Of a stretch of 64,000 bases of DNA, positions 43,101-51,113 are shown in pieces. This DNA is from Symbiodinium natans (lineage: Eukaryota; Sar; Dinophyceae; Suessiales; Symbiodiniaceae), in assembly GCA_905221605.1 (NCBI GenBank), contig CAJNDS010002784.1:62001-126000 (forward strand), written 5' to 3'. Under the pieces are notes generated by a model. It saw nothing but the letters and a program-made list of their open reading frames with translations, ran no database searches and had not been told where the DNA came from. Both the position numbers and the translations under genes were made by a program. Positions within the stretch are counted from its first letter, which is position 1. Each line of letters opens with the position of its first letter.

Positions 43101-45403
43101 ATGGTTTCACGATTTCATCCAAGAAGACAGGGTTTGTAGCCAGCAGTACCCAGGCGAGCAAGCACCTGCGAGGACTACTGTTACCGCATGAGCCGCAAGT
43201 GTACGACGTGATGCGTGACTTGGGCGTCGACAGTACAGGTGGGAGAAAGCGTCGCTTGGTGACGTCGGCCACGCGGGCGAAAAAAGCACACGCACGACAA
43301 AGCAAGCTGTCCAGGCTGGGGCCGCCGCCCAGCACTAAACTCCGCGTGGTTAAGGCTGCGATCACATCCGTGGCTCTGTGGGGGCACCCATCTGTGGGGG
43401 TATCACCCAAAAGAATGAAATGGCTCCGTACAGTGGTTGGAAAACACCTGGGCAAATACAAGCTTGGTAGTTTGGAAACCATTTTGGACATGGGAGCCAA
43501 GAAATGCCAGGATCCGAAGAGCACAATCCACAAGCAGCATTTCAAGGTGGTGGCTAAAGTTTTCCGTGCATGGATTGGTGGCGGAAAAGCCCACTTTGAC
43601 TTGGCCTGGAAAACCACTTGGAAGAGGTTGAGTGCGGCCAAACACCACTGGCCACTGGTCACGGGACCGATGGCAGCAACCATGGCGTACTTAATGGATC
43701 TGAAGGTGGATGCCAGTGACCCAGGCAAATGGAAGAGAGGAAGTGTCCTCAACGTTGATTGGACCCAGCCACGCATGGGTAGCCTCGCCTACAAATGGCT
43801 TGAGGGATTCCTGGAGGAACAGAAACGGGCTGCAATAGCGCGACAGGCAGGTGGCGCTGGTGCCCAAGAGGGGCTGGATTGGACGCCGCATCACAAGCTG
43901 ACGAAGATGGGAGGCCTAAGCCCAGGCCTTATGGAAGGTATAAAGTCAGTGTGGCACGCGGGCGTCATCACGGAGTCCAAGCCTGGATGGTGGAAGAAGT
44001 GCCAAATGCCAGCAACTCTGGAGCATGTCCTCAAAGAATGTCCTTACTGGCGTGAACAAGGGTTCAAAGAACCCAAGCTCCAGGAATACTTGCGCCACAA
44101 ATACCCATGGGAGTGTCTGTGGACAAGGGCACTCCTGCCAAAGCCGGCGGTGTGGCACCCGAAGCCGCCGGAACACCTTTTAGGTCTGCGCTACCAAGGA
44201 TGCTTCGCAGCAGATGCAAAAGTGGAAGCGGAAGGCTTGATCTTCGCCACTGACGCAAGTGGAGGTCCAGGAGGAATAGACCCACGTGTACAAACATCAG
44301 CCCTCGCAGTGGTGGCTATGTCCTGGACAAAAGGTGTGCTGGTGGAAGTCGGACGGATTACAGAGCTGGTCTACCCGTGGCAGCCGGTGGTGGACATGGA
44401 GCGCCGTGCACTTTTCCGACTAATGGAGCACACGGAGGATCTGATTGATGTCACTATGGATTGCAAGCCGGCAGTCCAAGTGCTACAAAAAACACAACCG
44501 CCGGAGGATGACCTGGAATGGAGCAAAGTGTGGAATGACAGGAAGCGTATCAAGGCAACATGGGTCCCGTCCCACAAAACTGAAGAGGAATTCCTGGCGA
44601 AGATGGGGCCGGGCACGTTGTGGCGACGTGCAGCGAATGACATGGCAGACAAAGTATGTGGAGCAGTGGCGGCGGCTGCTTACAGCCCAGCGCACAAGAG
44701 GCGTGTCAAAGAGTTGGACAATGTGGTGCGCACACTTTCCCTGGCGTACGGTGCACGCGCAGCCCACATATTGCGGAAGCGCAAAGAAGCAGACTTCCCC
44801 TTCATCCTGGACCATGCGCATTACAAAGAGAAGATGGAAGCCTCGCAGAAAGCTGAGGGATGCAAAAAAGAGCATGGCGGAGCCAAACTCAACAAACGCC
44901 AGCGGCTTTGGCAGTTGCTTGACAACCCGGAGCGTGGGCATCAATGGGAGAAGGGCAGCGAACACCCCCGGAATTTAACCCTGAAATGCCGACTGTGTGG
45001 TTTGTATGTACAACAAACCCTCACGAACTTGGAGGTGGTATTGGAGCAGTACTGCGTCAACCAGCCGGAGGCGCGTGTGCGGGAAGAGTGGGGAATCCAC
45101 CCCTCCCATAATATGGTGAATTTGGGGATCCGATGGGTTTGCGCAAAGTGTGACAGAACACATGCGCCGGTTAGCCAGAGGTGCAATAAAAGCCTGGCGG
45201 GTGAGTGCAAATCGCGGACTTCCCAGGGCAAGCTGGCTACCCAAGCGCAAACCCTTGTCAATGGTGGTAGTATGAGCCACGTCCAGTTTCAACAGCCTCG
45301 CGTTCAGTTTGGTGGAAAACACGCCAAAGCTAAGCCCCAAGCCAGTGCACAGCAAAAGATGTCACTGTTTGTTAGGCCTCGCCAAGCTGAGGGAACGCAG
45401 TAA
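40121..45403 (+). CDS. ORF2 of family A LINE: APE endonuclease, RT, RNase H
   Basis: The frame is open from the codon after the ORF1 TGA; the first ATG is at 40451, so translation could be by readthrough or by a separate start. Domains in order: hairpin-encoded low-complexity N-terminus; APE endonuclease at about 40910-41560 (ANITSW, LQETHL, LGDWNET, DEIDYGL, RPHAAMHW); RT at about 42330-43230 (SPGPDGWRIDHL, FVDLESFFD, QAGCPAAPS, CWLDDVSID, so both catalytic Asp are present but with WLDD instead of YADD); zinc knuckle at about 43984-44040; RNase H at about 44230-44690 with the D-E-D-H-D set; two CxxC pairs at about 44985-45180. Odd: the first knuckle Cys is Trp (GWWKKC; GWCKKC in element 7). 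It nicks DNA and copies element RNA at the nick. Confidence 0.85.
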   Translation, partial: NLRLGQERRGRHLRAAPGPNSQKKQARQSEESQWGDSVYTFGGGRKQCHGDIVWPQAHGEGSQAVSSTHVPSTNSTVEDSQEGWSPVTKGPEPVRTVESSWTVTGPRYFHMTWEDIEEEGEHSASREAEGGKTQRGDPAAERGENTKASHGAEEIRFSASQCAEGHRGKQKTKRRNATPKEPPKELPQEWHKLCQVVGQYDAPSEATALEAIEKLEEQDLNPLQQRACHEVLRSFVEKDAQYAKWILEDVARGYRQGDTAACIRITAANITSWRKPIAAWIHELGPDLVVLQETHLRTEGIQQAMSHCQDMGYTFIGMPGSTKIKGVQGGLAVAAPRHRNLRYLAEFGSGPAGFLACAMRNKGWDLIIVSLYLESGVGFQAPNNVQVLARLIAFLKGCKVPYMVLGDWNETQDTMRGTTMATEVGGAFVGVGEPTAQGSDEIDYGLVAKCLVPILQVKTDWETPFRPHAAMHWRVAQPCSSPDVPQMKKAGALVTETVEYEPVQNTQTINILDEPKMEDELSETFAHLSAGVERSITGRIDGMGVKSEIVRKKLVVNNPENVVWTGKRAAFWNRVQQWVKQGRHHGDAHPVARLVQRRLGEYYEGDAQNQEDMLVSILGRGTNARLVLKRIDEQQCYARKADMEETAHQYKQWLSKAMEKGMRPLYNALRKEEQVVQRPYMEYDMLERPHIRRDHWAAVWTKGQPLAKSASLMTELEDAAKKQAASVEPLNPVEVKARIKKLALKSPGPDGWRIDHLQAMDDKAVEAVVSFYHECEAKAAWPQQMTVSLIAMLPKNLTRERPIALLHILYRTWVRLRWDLVSTWQAGYAKNATYDKAVPGSCCLDVAVGRLLRNEVAKTNGVHVVSLFVDLESFFDTIQFQQLITAATALQYPPLILKMALEVYMGARYLVADGVLSAGIRATNGVQAGCPAAPSLAKVALHPVIDKIQRRRDVTNVDCWLDDVSIDIQHKSFKQAADSAIRVYRSLKDGMDANGFTISSKKTGFVASSTQASKHLRGLLLPHEPQVYDVMRDLGVDSTGGRKRRLVTSATRAKKAHARQSKLSRLGPPPSTKLRVVKAAITSVALWGHPSVGVSPKRMKWLRTVVGKHLGKYKLGSLETILDMGAKKCQDPKSTIHKQHFKVVAKVFRAWIGGGKAHFDLAWKTTWKRLSAAKHHWPLVTGPMAATMAYLMDLKVDASDPGKWKRGSVLNVDWTQPRMGSLAYKWLEGFLEEQKRAAIARQAGGAGAQEGLDWTPHHKLTKMGGLSPGLMEGIKSVWHAGVITESKPGWWKKCQMPATLEHVLKECPYWREQGFKEPKLQEYLRHKYPWECLWTRALLPKPAVWHPKPPEHLLGLRYQGCFAADAKVEAEGLIFATDASGGPGGIDPRVQTSALAVVAMSWTKGVLVEVGRITELVYPWQPVVDMERRALFRLMEHTEDLIDVTMDCKPAVQVLQKTQPPEDDLEWSKVWNDRKRIKATWVPSHKTEEEFLAKMGPGTLWRRAANDMADKVCGAVAAAAYSPAHKRRVKELDNVVRTLSLAYGARAAHILRKRKEADFPFILDHAHYKEKMEASQKAEGCKKEHGGAKLNKRQRLWQLLDNPERGHQWEKGSEHPRNLTLKCRLCGLYVQQTLTNLEVVLEQYCVNQPEARVREEWGIHPSHNMVNLGIRWVCAKCDRTHAPVSQRCNKSLAGECKSRTSQGKLATQAQTLVNGGSMSHVQFQQPRVQFGGKHAKAKPQASAQQKMSLFVRPRQAEGTQ

Positions 45404-45578
45404 TTACGCAGCCGTTTGGAGCAAAGAGACAGGGTTTTCGGCCTCGTAGCTGAGGGTGTGGGCCTCGCACGGGGAATAGCGACTGGGTGTTTCCGGCCTC
45501 GCTTTGCTGAGGGATACTTTCGGCCTCGCGGTGCTGCGTGCATTCGGCATCGCTGAGGGAAACGACAGGTCTGGAACT

Positions 45579-46838
45579 ATGAGGCAATGGAAAACGGACG
45601 CGACGATGAGGAGACAAGGGTCCCGATTGCCATCCTGGCTCAGGAATCGGCCGGACAAAGGCAAAGGCAAAGGCAAGCACAAGCAGCAGGATGAGCCCAT
45701 GCGAGACCGTTCCCCGCTTCGACAGGCCAGACACCCGGAACAGACTTGGGATAGGGACGAGGCGAGTGCTTCGGAACCTCCTGCGGGTCCGGTACGCCTA
45801 AGGGAGAGAGGAGAAGAAAGTGCGGCCTCGCACCAAGCTGAGGGTGTTGATGAAGAGGAAGACGAAAGCCAGCCTCGTACAGTCACGCTGGCAGAAGGAC
45901 CAGGTGCCCACAACATGGCCTCGCGGGAAGCTGAGGGACAGGAGCCAGAGGAAGCAACGGGGCAAGAAAAGCCAGTGCACCTTGTGGTGCACAAACTGCA
46001 GAACCAGCAGCGGCCAAGGACAGCGCTCCATTGGATCGGGGAGGTCCAATTGGTACGCAATCCAACGACGGGGCAAAGCTTACAGCCAAGAGTGCTTCCC
46101 TTTATAGGAGCTGGGCGTACTCGAAGAGGATATGCTCTGGATCGGCTGTGGGTCATGAAACTTGCGACGGAACCCCGGAGCTTTGGCAACGAAGCAGGGT
46201 ACGGGGAACAATTCCCCACCCTGGTGACCAGGACCCTGTGGGCAGGATGGATTAAAGTCCTTTTCGACGAGGCGGTGGAGGGCCACTACCACCACTACTT
46301 TTATGGAAGTATCATCCGCAGAGCAGAACTGTTCAACCCATGGTGGCAGGAACATCGTCAAGAAGCCAGGGTCCTCAGACAGTCCCTGTTTTACCTGGTG
46401 GCTATAACGTCATGGTTGACCATGCAAGGGGTTGCTCTATCGGATATCACGGTGAGCAACGTTGGGCGCGACCCGATGTCAGGATCGCTACCACGGGCAG
46501 TGTTCTTTGACACGGCTGAGTGGTCGACGCTGCAGGAGGAGAAATACAAGCTATCATGCGGCCTCGTACGCATCCTGGAGAAATATGACGAGGAGCTACT
46601 GGCAACCATACGTGGATTGGTCAGAACGTACGACGGAAAGGCCAGCGCGCTTTGGATGGCGTGCGTGGGCAATGTCGGGCCTTTTGCCCAGCACCTACTG
46701 GATGCCGGGATTGCAAACGAGGATGGGATGGAACCCTACTTGCAGTACCGGCAGGAGAGATCCAGAAAATCACGTTGGGCATGCCGTATGACGAAGCGGA
46801 TGAGTGAGCAGCGTAGCCCAGACAAGAAACACGGCTAG
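45579..46838 (+). CDS. ORF3 of family A LINE, kinase-like fold suspected, 419 aa
   Basis: LINEs normally have one or two ORFs, so a third is unusual. Start chosen at MRQWK, shared with element 7. Residues 1-45 are basic (Lys/Gly-rich) and 55-130 acidic with two hairpin-encoded peptides (ASHQAEG, ASREAEG). Residues 170-320 show kinase-like spacing: G177-x-G179 loop, K194 in WVMK, D289 and N294 in LSDITVSN, D311 in FFDTAEW. K to D is 95 residues and D to N is 5, close to true kinases, but the HRD His/Arg are replaced. After residue 379 the sequence is out of register with element 7: one A was lost near 46717 and one C gained near 46792, so about 25 residues are scrambled before the common C-terminus. 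Function unknown. Confidence 0.55.
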   Translation: MRQWKTDATMRRQGSRLPSWLRNRPDKGKGKGKHKQQDEPMRDRSPLRQARHPEQTWDRDEASASEPPAGPVRLRERGEESAASHQAEGVDEEEDESQPRTVTLAEGPGAHNMASREAEGQEPEEATGQEKPVHLVVHKLQNQQRPRTALHWIGEVQLVRNPTTGQSLQPRVLPFIGAGRTRRGYALDRLWVMKLATEPRSFGNEAGYGEQFPTLVTRTLWAGWIKVLFDEAVEGHYHHYFYGSIIRRAELFNPWWQEHRQEARVLRQSLFYLVAITSWLTMQGVALSDITVSNVGRDPMSGSLPRAVFFDTAEWSTLQEEKYKLSCGLVRILEKYDEELLATIRGLVRTYDGKASALWMACVGNVGPFAQHLLDAGIANEDGMEPYLQYRQERSRKSRWACRMTKRMSEQRSPDKKHG

Positions 46839-46872
46839 TGGTCTGAGAAGCACCAACCGACTCAAGAAATAC

Positions 46873-47023
46873 CGCCTCGGCGTGCTGCCTGAGGAAGTTT
46901 CGGCCTCGACTCTGGTCTGAGGGGTGCAAATGAAGGAAGTTCGGCCTCGGCAAGACCTGAGGGAATTTCGGCCTCGACCACGGTCTGAGGGCATGGATTT
47001 CGGCCTCGACAAATGTCTGAGGG
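46873..47023 (+). repeat. Hairpin cluster in the family A 3' UTR
   Basis: Five hairpins with inner stems GGC/GCC, GAC/GTC, GG/CC, GACC/GGTC and GAC/GTC and loops GTGCT, TCTG, CAAGA, AC and AAAT. They share the CCTC/GAGG outer pair and bulged T with the 5' UTR cluster, but with longer, different inner stems. Confidence 0.75.
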
Positions 47024-47093
47024 AAGTGAGGGCTAGTACCGGTAGTCTCACTGTGCAGAGTTTGTAGTTTGTATGTTTCACCCTCTAACCTCA

Positions 47094-47123
47094 GCCCCTT
47101 CGGGTGGCTACGCCTCGCAGCGT
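47094..47123 (+). promoter_or_regulatory. Conserved 3'-terminal double hairpin of family A and NA elements
   Basis: First hairpin: GCC-CC-[TTCG]-GG-(T)-GGC at 47094-47108, with a bulged T as in the dispersed hairpins. Second: ACGC-[CTCGCA]-GCGT at 47110-47123. Both lie just 5' of CAGACG-TAAAATTCACC and are preserved in elements 1 to 10 and, with a change in the second, in 12. By analogy with other LINEs this may be the 3' RNA structure recognised by the RT; that role is inferred. Confidence 0.6.
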
Positions 47124-47142
47124 GCAGACGTAAAATTCACCT

Positions 47143-47164
47143 ACCGTAGCCATTTTGGCTCAAG
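47143..47164 (+). promoter_or_regulatory. Complete dinoflagellate spliced leader (DinoSL) sequence
   Basis: All 22 positions match the DinoSL consensus (begins ACCGTAGCC, ends TTTTGGCTCAAG). It is followed directly by TTGTGGCTCAAA, a second, partial SL-like word. DinoSL is added post-transcriptionally by trans-splicing, so its presence in DNA at an element 5' end means the element was copied from a mature mRNA. Confidence 0.92.
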
Positions 47165-47534
47165 TTGTGGCTCAAAACGCTGCACGCAGTGCCGTCGTGG
47201 CCAGCCTTGGGGCCTACTTTCCTAGAGGTCTCTACCGGGCCCAAACCGCAACCGTAAAGGTCGTAGGCTGGCTGTCCAGCAAGGGTTGGGCGGGGTAGCG
47301 GTCTCTTCCAGTGGAGGCTCAGGGCCGACACTGAAGCGCGTAGTCGAGCCATTGCATTTCCCTTGAACACTTGAACAATCTTGCTTGCACAGTCCGCTTG
47401 ATTTTCTTGAAAAAGGGAACTTTGTTTTGAGGGCCTTGCTTGCGAAAACGCCCTTAGTTTTGTTGCCATACTTTTCTTGCAGTACAGTTTTCTTGAAGAG
47501 CGGCAGCAATCGCACCCGAGCAGAGAAGGCAGGC

Positions 47535-48668
47535 ATGACTCGTGCCTATTTTGTTTGCAAGAAGTGTGGGCCGAGCAGCTGGATCTTTCAGGATCGTGTC
47601 GGGGCGAATCCTTTTTGCCAGAAGTGTGGTTGCCAGTGGCCGAAGCCGAAGCCACAGCAGCCCAATGCAATTGCAGGTGCTGACTGGGCGAACCGAAGTG
47701 AACAGGCCCGTGTGTGGAAGAACAAGGGCCCCAAGGCCACAAAGGACCGTGCAGGCAACGCTCCTGTGGGGGCCGCGCAGAGGGCTCTGGTGACTGTGTG
47801 GGACTCTCTCCCTGGGCCGGCGCAGCAGGCCATCGAGTTGGCTGGCTGGCAGCCGCGACCTCCAGCTTCCCCGCCGGGGCTGGGAGGAAAGGGCAACCAG
47901 TCGAAGCAGGAAGGCGTGAGGCCATGGAAAGGGGGCTCGGGCAAGGGACATGGTGCCAGTGGCGGTGCTGAAGCTGAGGCTGTGCGTGTAGAAACAGCAA
48001 AGGCATTGTTTGCTTCTGCGAGTGATGAACAGCGGGCGCTTCTCATTCAGCTGGGCATCAAGGCCCCTGAGGAGCCGCAGCCTGATTTGACTGCATTGTG
48101 CAAACAGCACATGAGTTCCCTGCCTGCTGACATCCGCAAGCTTGTTGAGGATCCCCCTGAAAAGCCTCCAACAGCACAGGAACTGATGAGTGAAAAGAGC
48201 AAACAGTTTAAGGTTGCAACAACTGAGCTGCGAGAGCTTATCTTCAAGAAGTCTTCTTTGCAGTTGCGCTTGGATAAGCATAAGGAGCTTTTCACCAGCA
48301 TGCTTGCAGACATGAAAGTCATTAATGAAACCTTGGAGGCACGGCAGAAGTTGGTGTCTTCCTTGCAGCTCGAGCTTCAGTCGTCTGTTGCTGCTGTTCC
48401 TACTCCCGAGGCCTTGCCCGAGGCAACAGAGTCTCTTGCCAAGCAGGTTGAGGCTATGGATGTAGACCAGCTTGATGACTACAAGCAGAGGGTGATTGAT
48501 GCGCTGGAGGAGGCTGTGAAGCGCAGGCGTACTGAGGCGCCGGCAGCGAAGCCATTGCCAGCCCAAGAGCCGGAGGCTCCCACAGGGCCGGGACAGGCTG
48601 GTGAGGCCATGCCTGCAGGTGAAGGCAAGGACCGGTCTCGCAGTCGGGGTCGTGCCCAGCAGGGTTAG
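47535..48668 (+). CDS. ORF1 of family B LINE, zinc ribbon plus coiled coil, 377 aa
   Basis: Start at ATG 47535 (MTRAYFVCKKCG). The N-terminal zinc ribbon is CKKC then CQKC about 17 residues on. A Pro/Gly/Trp-rich linker follows (contains AIELAGWQPRPPASPPG, paralleling family A AIEEAGWKPR). A coiled-coil region (contains LIFKKSSLQLRLDKHKELF) aligns with the family A coil. The C-terminus is basic (SRSRGRAQQG). It ends at TAG 48666-48668 followed by GGATCGGGG; the same frame stays open beyond. Confidence 0.7.
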   Translation: MTRAYFVCKKCGPSSWIFQDRVGANPFCQKCGCQWPKPKPQQPNAIAGADWANRSEQARVWKNKGPKATKDRAGNAPVGAAQRALVTVWDSLPGPAQQAIELAGWQPRPPASPPGLGGKGNQSKQEGVRPWKGGSGKGHGASGGAEAEAVRVETAKALFASASDEQRALLIQLGIKAPEEPQPDLTALCKQHMSSLPADIRKLVEDPPEKPPTAQELMSEKSKQFKVATTELRELIFKKSSLQLRLDKHKELFTSMLADMKVINETLEARQKLVSSLQLELQSSVAAVPTPEALPEATESLAKQVEAMDVDQLDDYKQRVIDALEEAVKRRRTEAPAAKPLPAQEPEAPTGPGQAGEAMPAGEGKDRSRSRGRAQQG

Positions 48669-51113
48669 GGATCGGGGATAGGGGTTGTAGGCCGTCTTGC
48701 GTCGGTGGGGAGTGCTGTGTTTGCAGATCCAAGCTGTGACAAACCTGTGCATTTCCTTGATTATAGCCTGCCTTCAGCCCTTAAATCCCGGCTCCAGCTG
48801 TGCAATGAGCTAGACAATGACGCGGAGGAACCCGTTGCTTTGTCTGGCGATGTATTGGACAGTGATTTTCAGCAGCCGCCTGCGTCAATCCAGCTTGATG
48901 CGTTCGGGCCCTACACTCAGTATGCCGAGCCGTATGTCATTTCGGACAAGTCCGTTTCGCTCGGCAGCTTGAGGCAAGAGAGTGGTCAGCATTGGGCGCA
49001 GTCCATTGAATTTGCTAGCTTGGAGAACTCCGTTGCATGCCCGATACCGCGTTGTGAGCTTTGTGCATCCCCGTTGGCTGTCGCAAGAAATGTGAGCCCC
49101 CGGGGGGTGCATGCCGCTGTGTATGACTTGTGCACCTTTTGTGTTGGCCAGGCCGTGACAGCCCCAAGCTGTGCGGCCAGCTATCACGCCGAATCCTCTG
49201 GAGTGCAAGGGAGGCCGGAGCCTTTCGTTGTTGGTATCATTCCTGGCCCTTACCCATGTGCTTCCCTCAATGCGGAGGGCCCGAACCTCAATTCGAACCT
49301 CAATTTGGAGTCAAGCGGGCTGGACCTCCGCCAGCATCGGTTTTCGGCTGGAGTTTGTTCACAGGACCTCCCAGGGCCCGAGCTGTGCGCGTGTGGAAGT
49401 GGCAAGGTCCTAGGTGCCCTTCATGTGCCAGAGGTTCAGGCTTTTGTGAGAGCATGCGGCAACGTTGCAGAAAACAACCCAGGTACGGAGGTTCGTTTGG
49501 CGGTGCATCAGTTGAACAACTTCTGCCAGTGGTGCATCCTTGCCTGGCATGCCGGGGCCAGCAAAGGTAAAGGTGGGGCGCTTCCGTTGGGACGTCCCTG
49601 TCCTGACCTGTCGGGGCCGAGGTTTTTTGGTTCTGAGTTCCTTTCTTCGGATTTTGGGGGGCCTCGGCTGGGATCTCAGGTTGATGTTGAAGCCCCAGCT
49701 GTCCCAACGTCTGCCGTAATCGCCCAGAAGCCATTCAACCAAGGGTCGGCCCCAATGTCGCTTTCGCAGCCGCCCCAGTCCAGGCGAGCGCGGAGAAGAT
49801 GGCACAGGCGCCGAAGGTTGGCCGAGGCCTTTCTTGAGGTTCAGAGCCACAGCCGGGGTTTTGGTCATGGTGTTGGGAATGTGAGCGCCGGTGTATCTCA
49901 GGCCTGGGATGCTGATAGCAGGGTTCCGCTTGTTAAGTCAGCTGCCAGGGCCTACCATTACTCCAATTCGAGTGAATTTCCTACCAGCGGTTTTGATTCT
50001 GCAATAGAGCCCCGTTGTTCCGTGCAGGGAGCCCCCAGGACCCAGGAGGAGGAGGCTTTTGCCATGAAGTGGAGTTTGTGTGAGGAGTTGGTGGGGTCGC
50101 TGGCCCGGGGTCCTGGGGGACCAGGTGCAGGCACGAAAGCACCGGCGTGCTCAGCCGATGGTGCGCAGGTGCATAAGTTGGCAGAAGTAAAACCCGATGT
50201 GCGCCCTGCAGGCTGCGCTCGGAAAATGGCCCAACAAACTGCGCTTTTAAACGTCAAACAGGCTGTCCTATCACAGGATGAGGGTGCCCTGCTTGATGCG
50301 GTGGAGGTGACGGAGCAACAAGGTCTCATGCAGGAGGGCACTTTCGTTTGGAGGGCCGCTGAGCTCGCCATTGAAACTCAGGCGGGGGATGTGCCTAGGA
50401 GTGTGGCTTGTTGGGCTATTGACGATGCCCTTTCCAATCTGTCGACACCAAAATTGAGAGCAGACCTGCGTGTGATTAGTGCCAACATAACTTCTTGGAG
50501 GAAGGACCTGTGCCCATGGATTGCTCAACATAAGGCGTCCATCTTGTTGCTACAGGAAACACATCTTTCGCCGGAACAGCCTGATCTTATCGATGCCCAG
50601 CTCGGGTTTCATGGCTATGGTGTTTTCAGCATCCCGGGCCATCCCACAGGCAAGGGAGGTACCTCAGGGGGATTGGCCATTTGTTTCCGCAAACACTTGA
50701 ACCTGAGGTGTGTCCATCATTTTGTCAAGGCCGGTGCTGGTTATCAAGTTGCAGCCCTCAGGTTGAAGGATGTCGATTGTTACTTTGTGAATGTTTACTT
50801 GAAGGCTGGTGAGGGTTTTCAGGGCAGCCTCAATGCGCAAATCCTGGCCAGCTTGATTCCATTCCTTCGCTCGGTCCGGGGCCTCTATTTCTTGGCCGGG
50901 GATTTCAACGAAGATTTTGATGTCATTGCTGCAACCAGTCTTGAGCAGGAGGCTAAGGGCAGGTGGATCAGTTCAGGTGAGTCCACATGTGCCGGGGGTG
51001 GCAACATTGACTATGGCTTGCTGGCGCCGGTCTTGGCGGCCGGAGCCTCCTTGTCTGTGGATTGGGTCAGCCCAGGTGCAACCCCGGCCTTTCGAGCTCC
51101 GCTTGGCCATTGA
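48669..51113 (+). pseudogene. Family B ORF2, N-terminal region and endonuclease
   Basis: The frame is open from the codon after the ORF1 TAG. There is no ATG until 49755, so 362 codons precede any standard start. Cys-pair motifs occur in the N-terminal part (CELC, CTFC). The APE endonuclease starts at about 50470: SANITSW, LQETHL, GDFNEDFD and NIDYGLL. Near 51085 a frameshift throws the RT into another frame and this frame soon ends. Confidence 0.75.

Larger units (their letters stand above)
38804..47141 (+). mobile_element. Array element 10: family A LINE, full length, 8.3 kb
   Basis: It runs from the SL relic TTGGCTCAAG (38804-38813) to TAAAATTCACC (47131-47141). It has a 5' UTR with a hairpin cluster, ORF1, an in-frame TGA, ORF2, ORF3 and a 3' UTR with a second hairpin cluster and two terminal hairpins (47094-47108 and 47110-47123). 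APE endonuclease plus RT plus RNase H places it in the I/R1-like group of LINEs. It is the likely helper type for the NA classes, which share its 5' and 3' ends. There is no poly(A) tail. Confidence 0.85.

Noticed and set aside
50917-51113. Overlap of two family B ORFs as programmed frameshifting
   Set aside because: Two further frameshifts occur downstream in the same gene, and family A is in one frame here, so simple decay is more likely.
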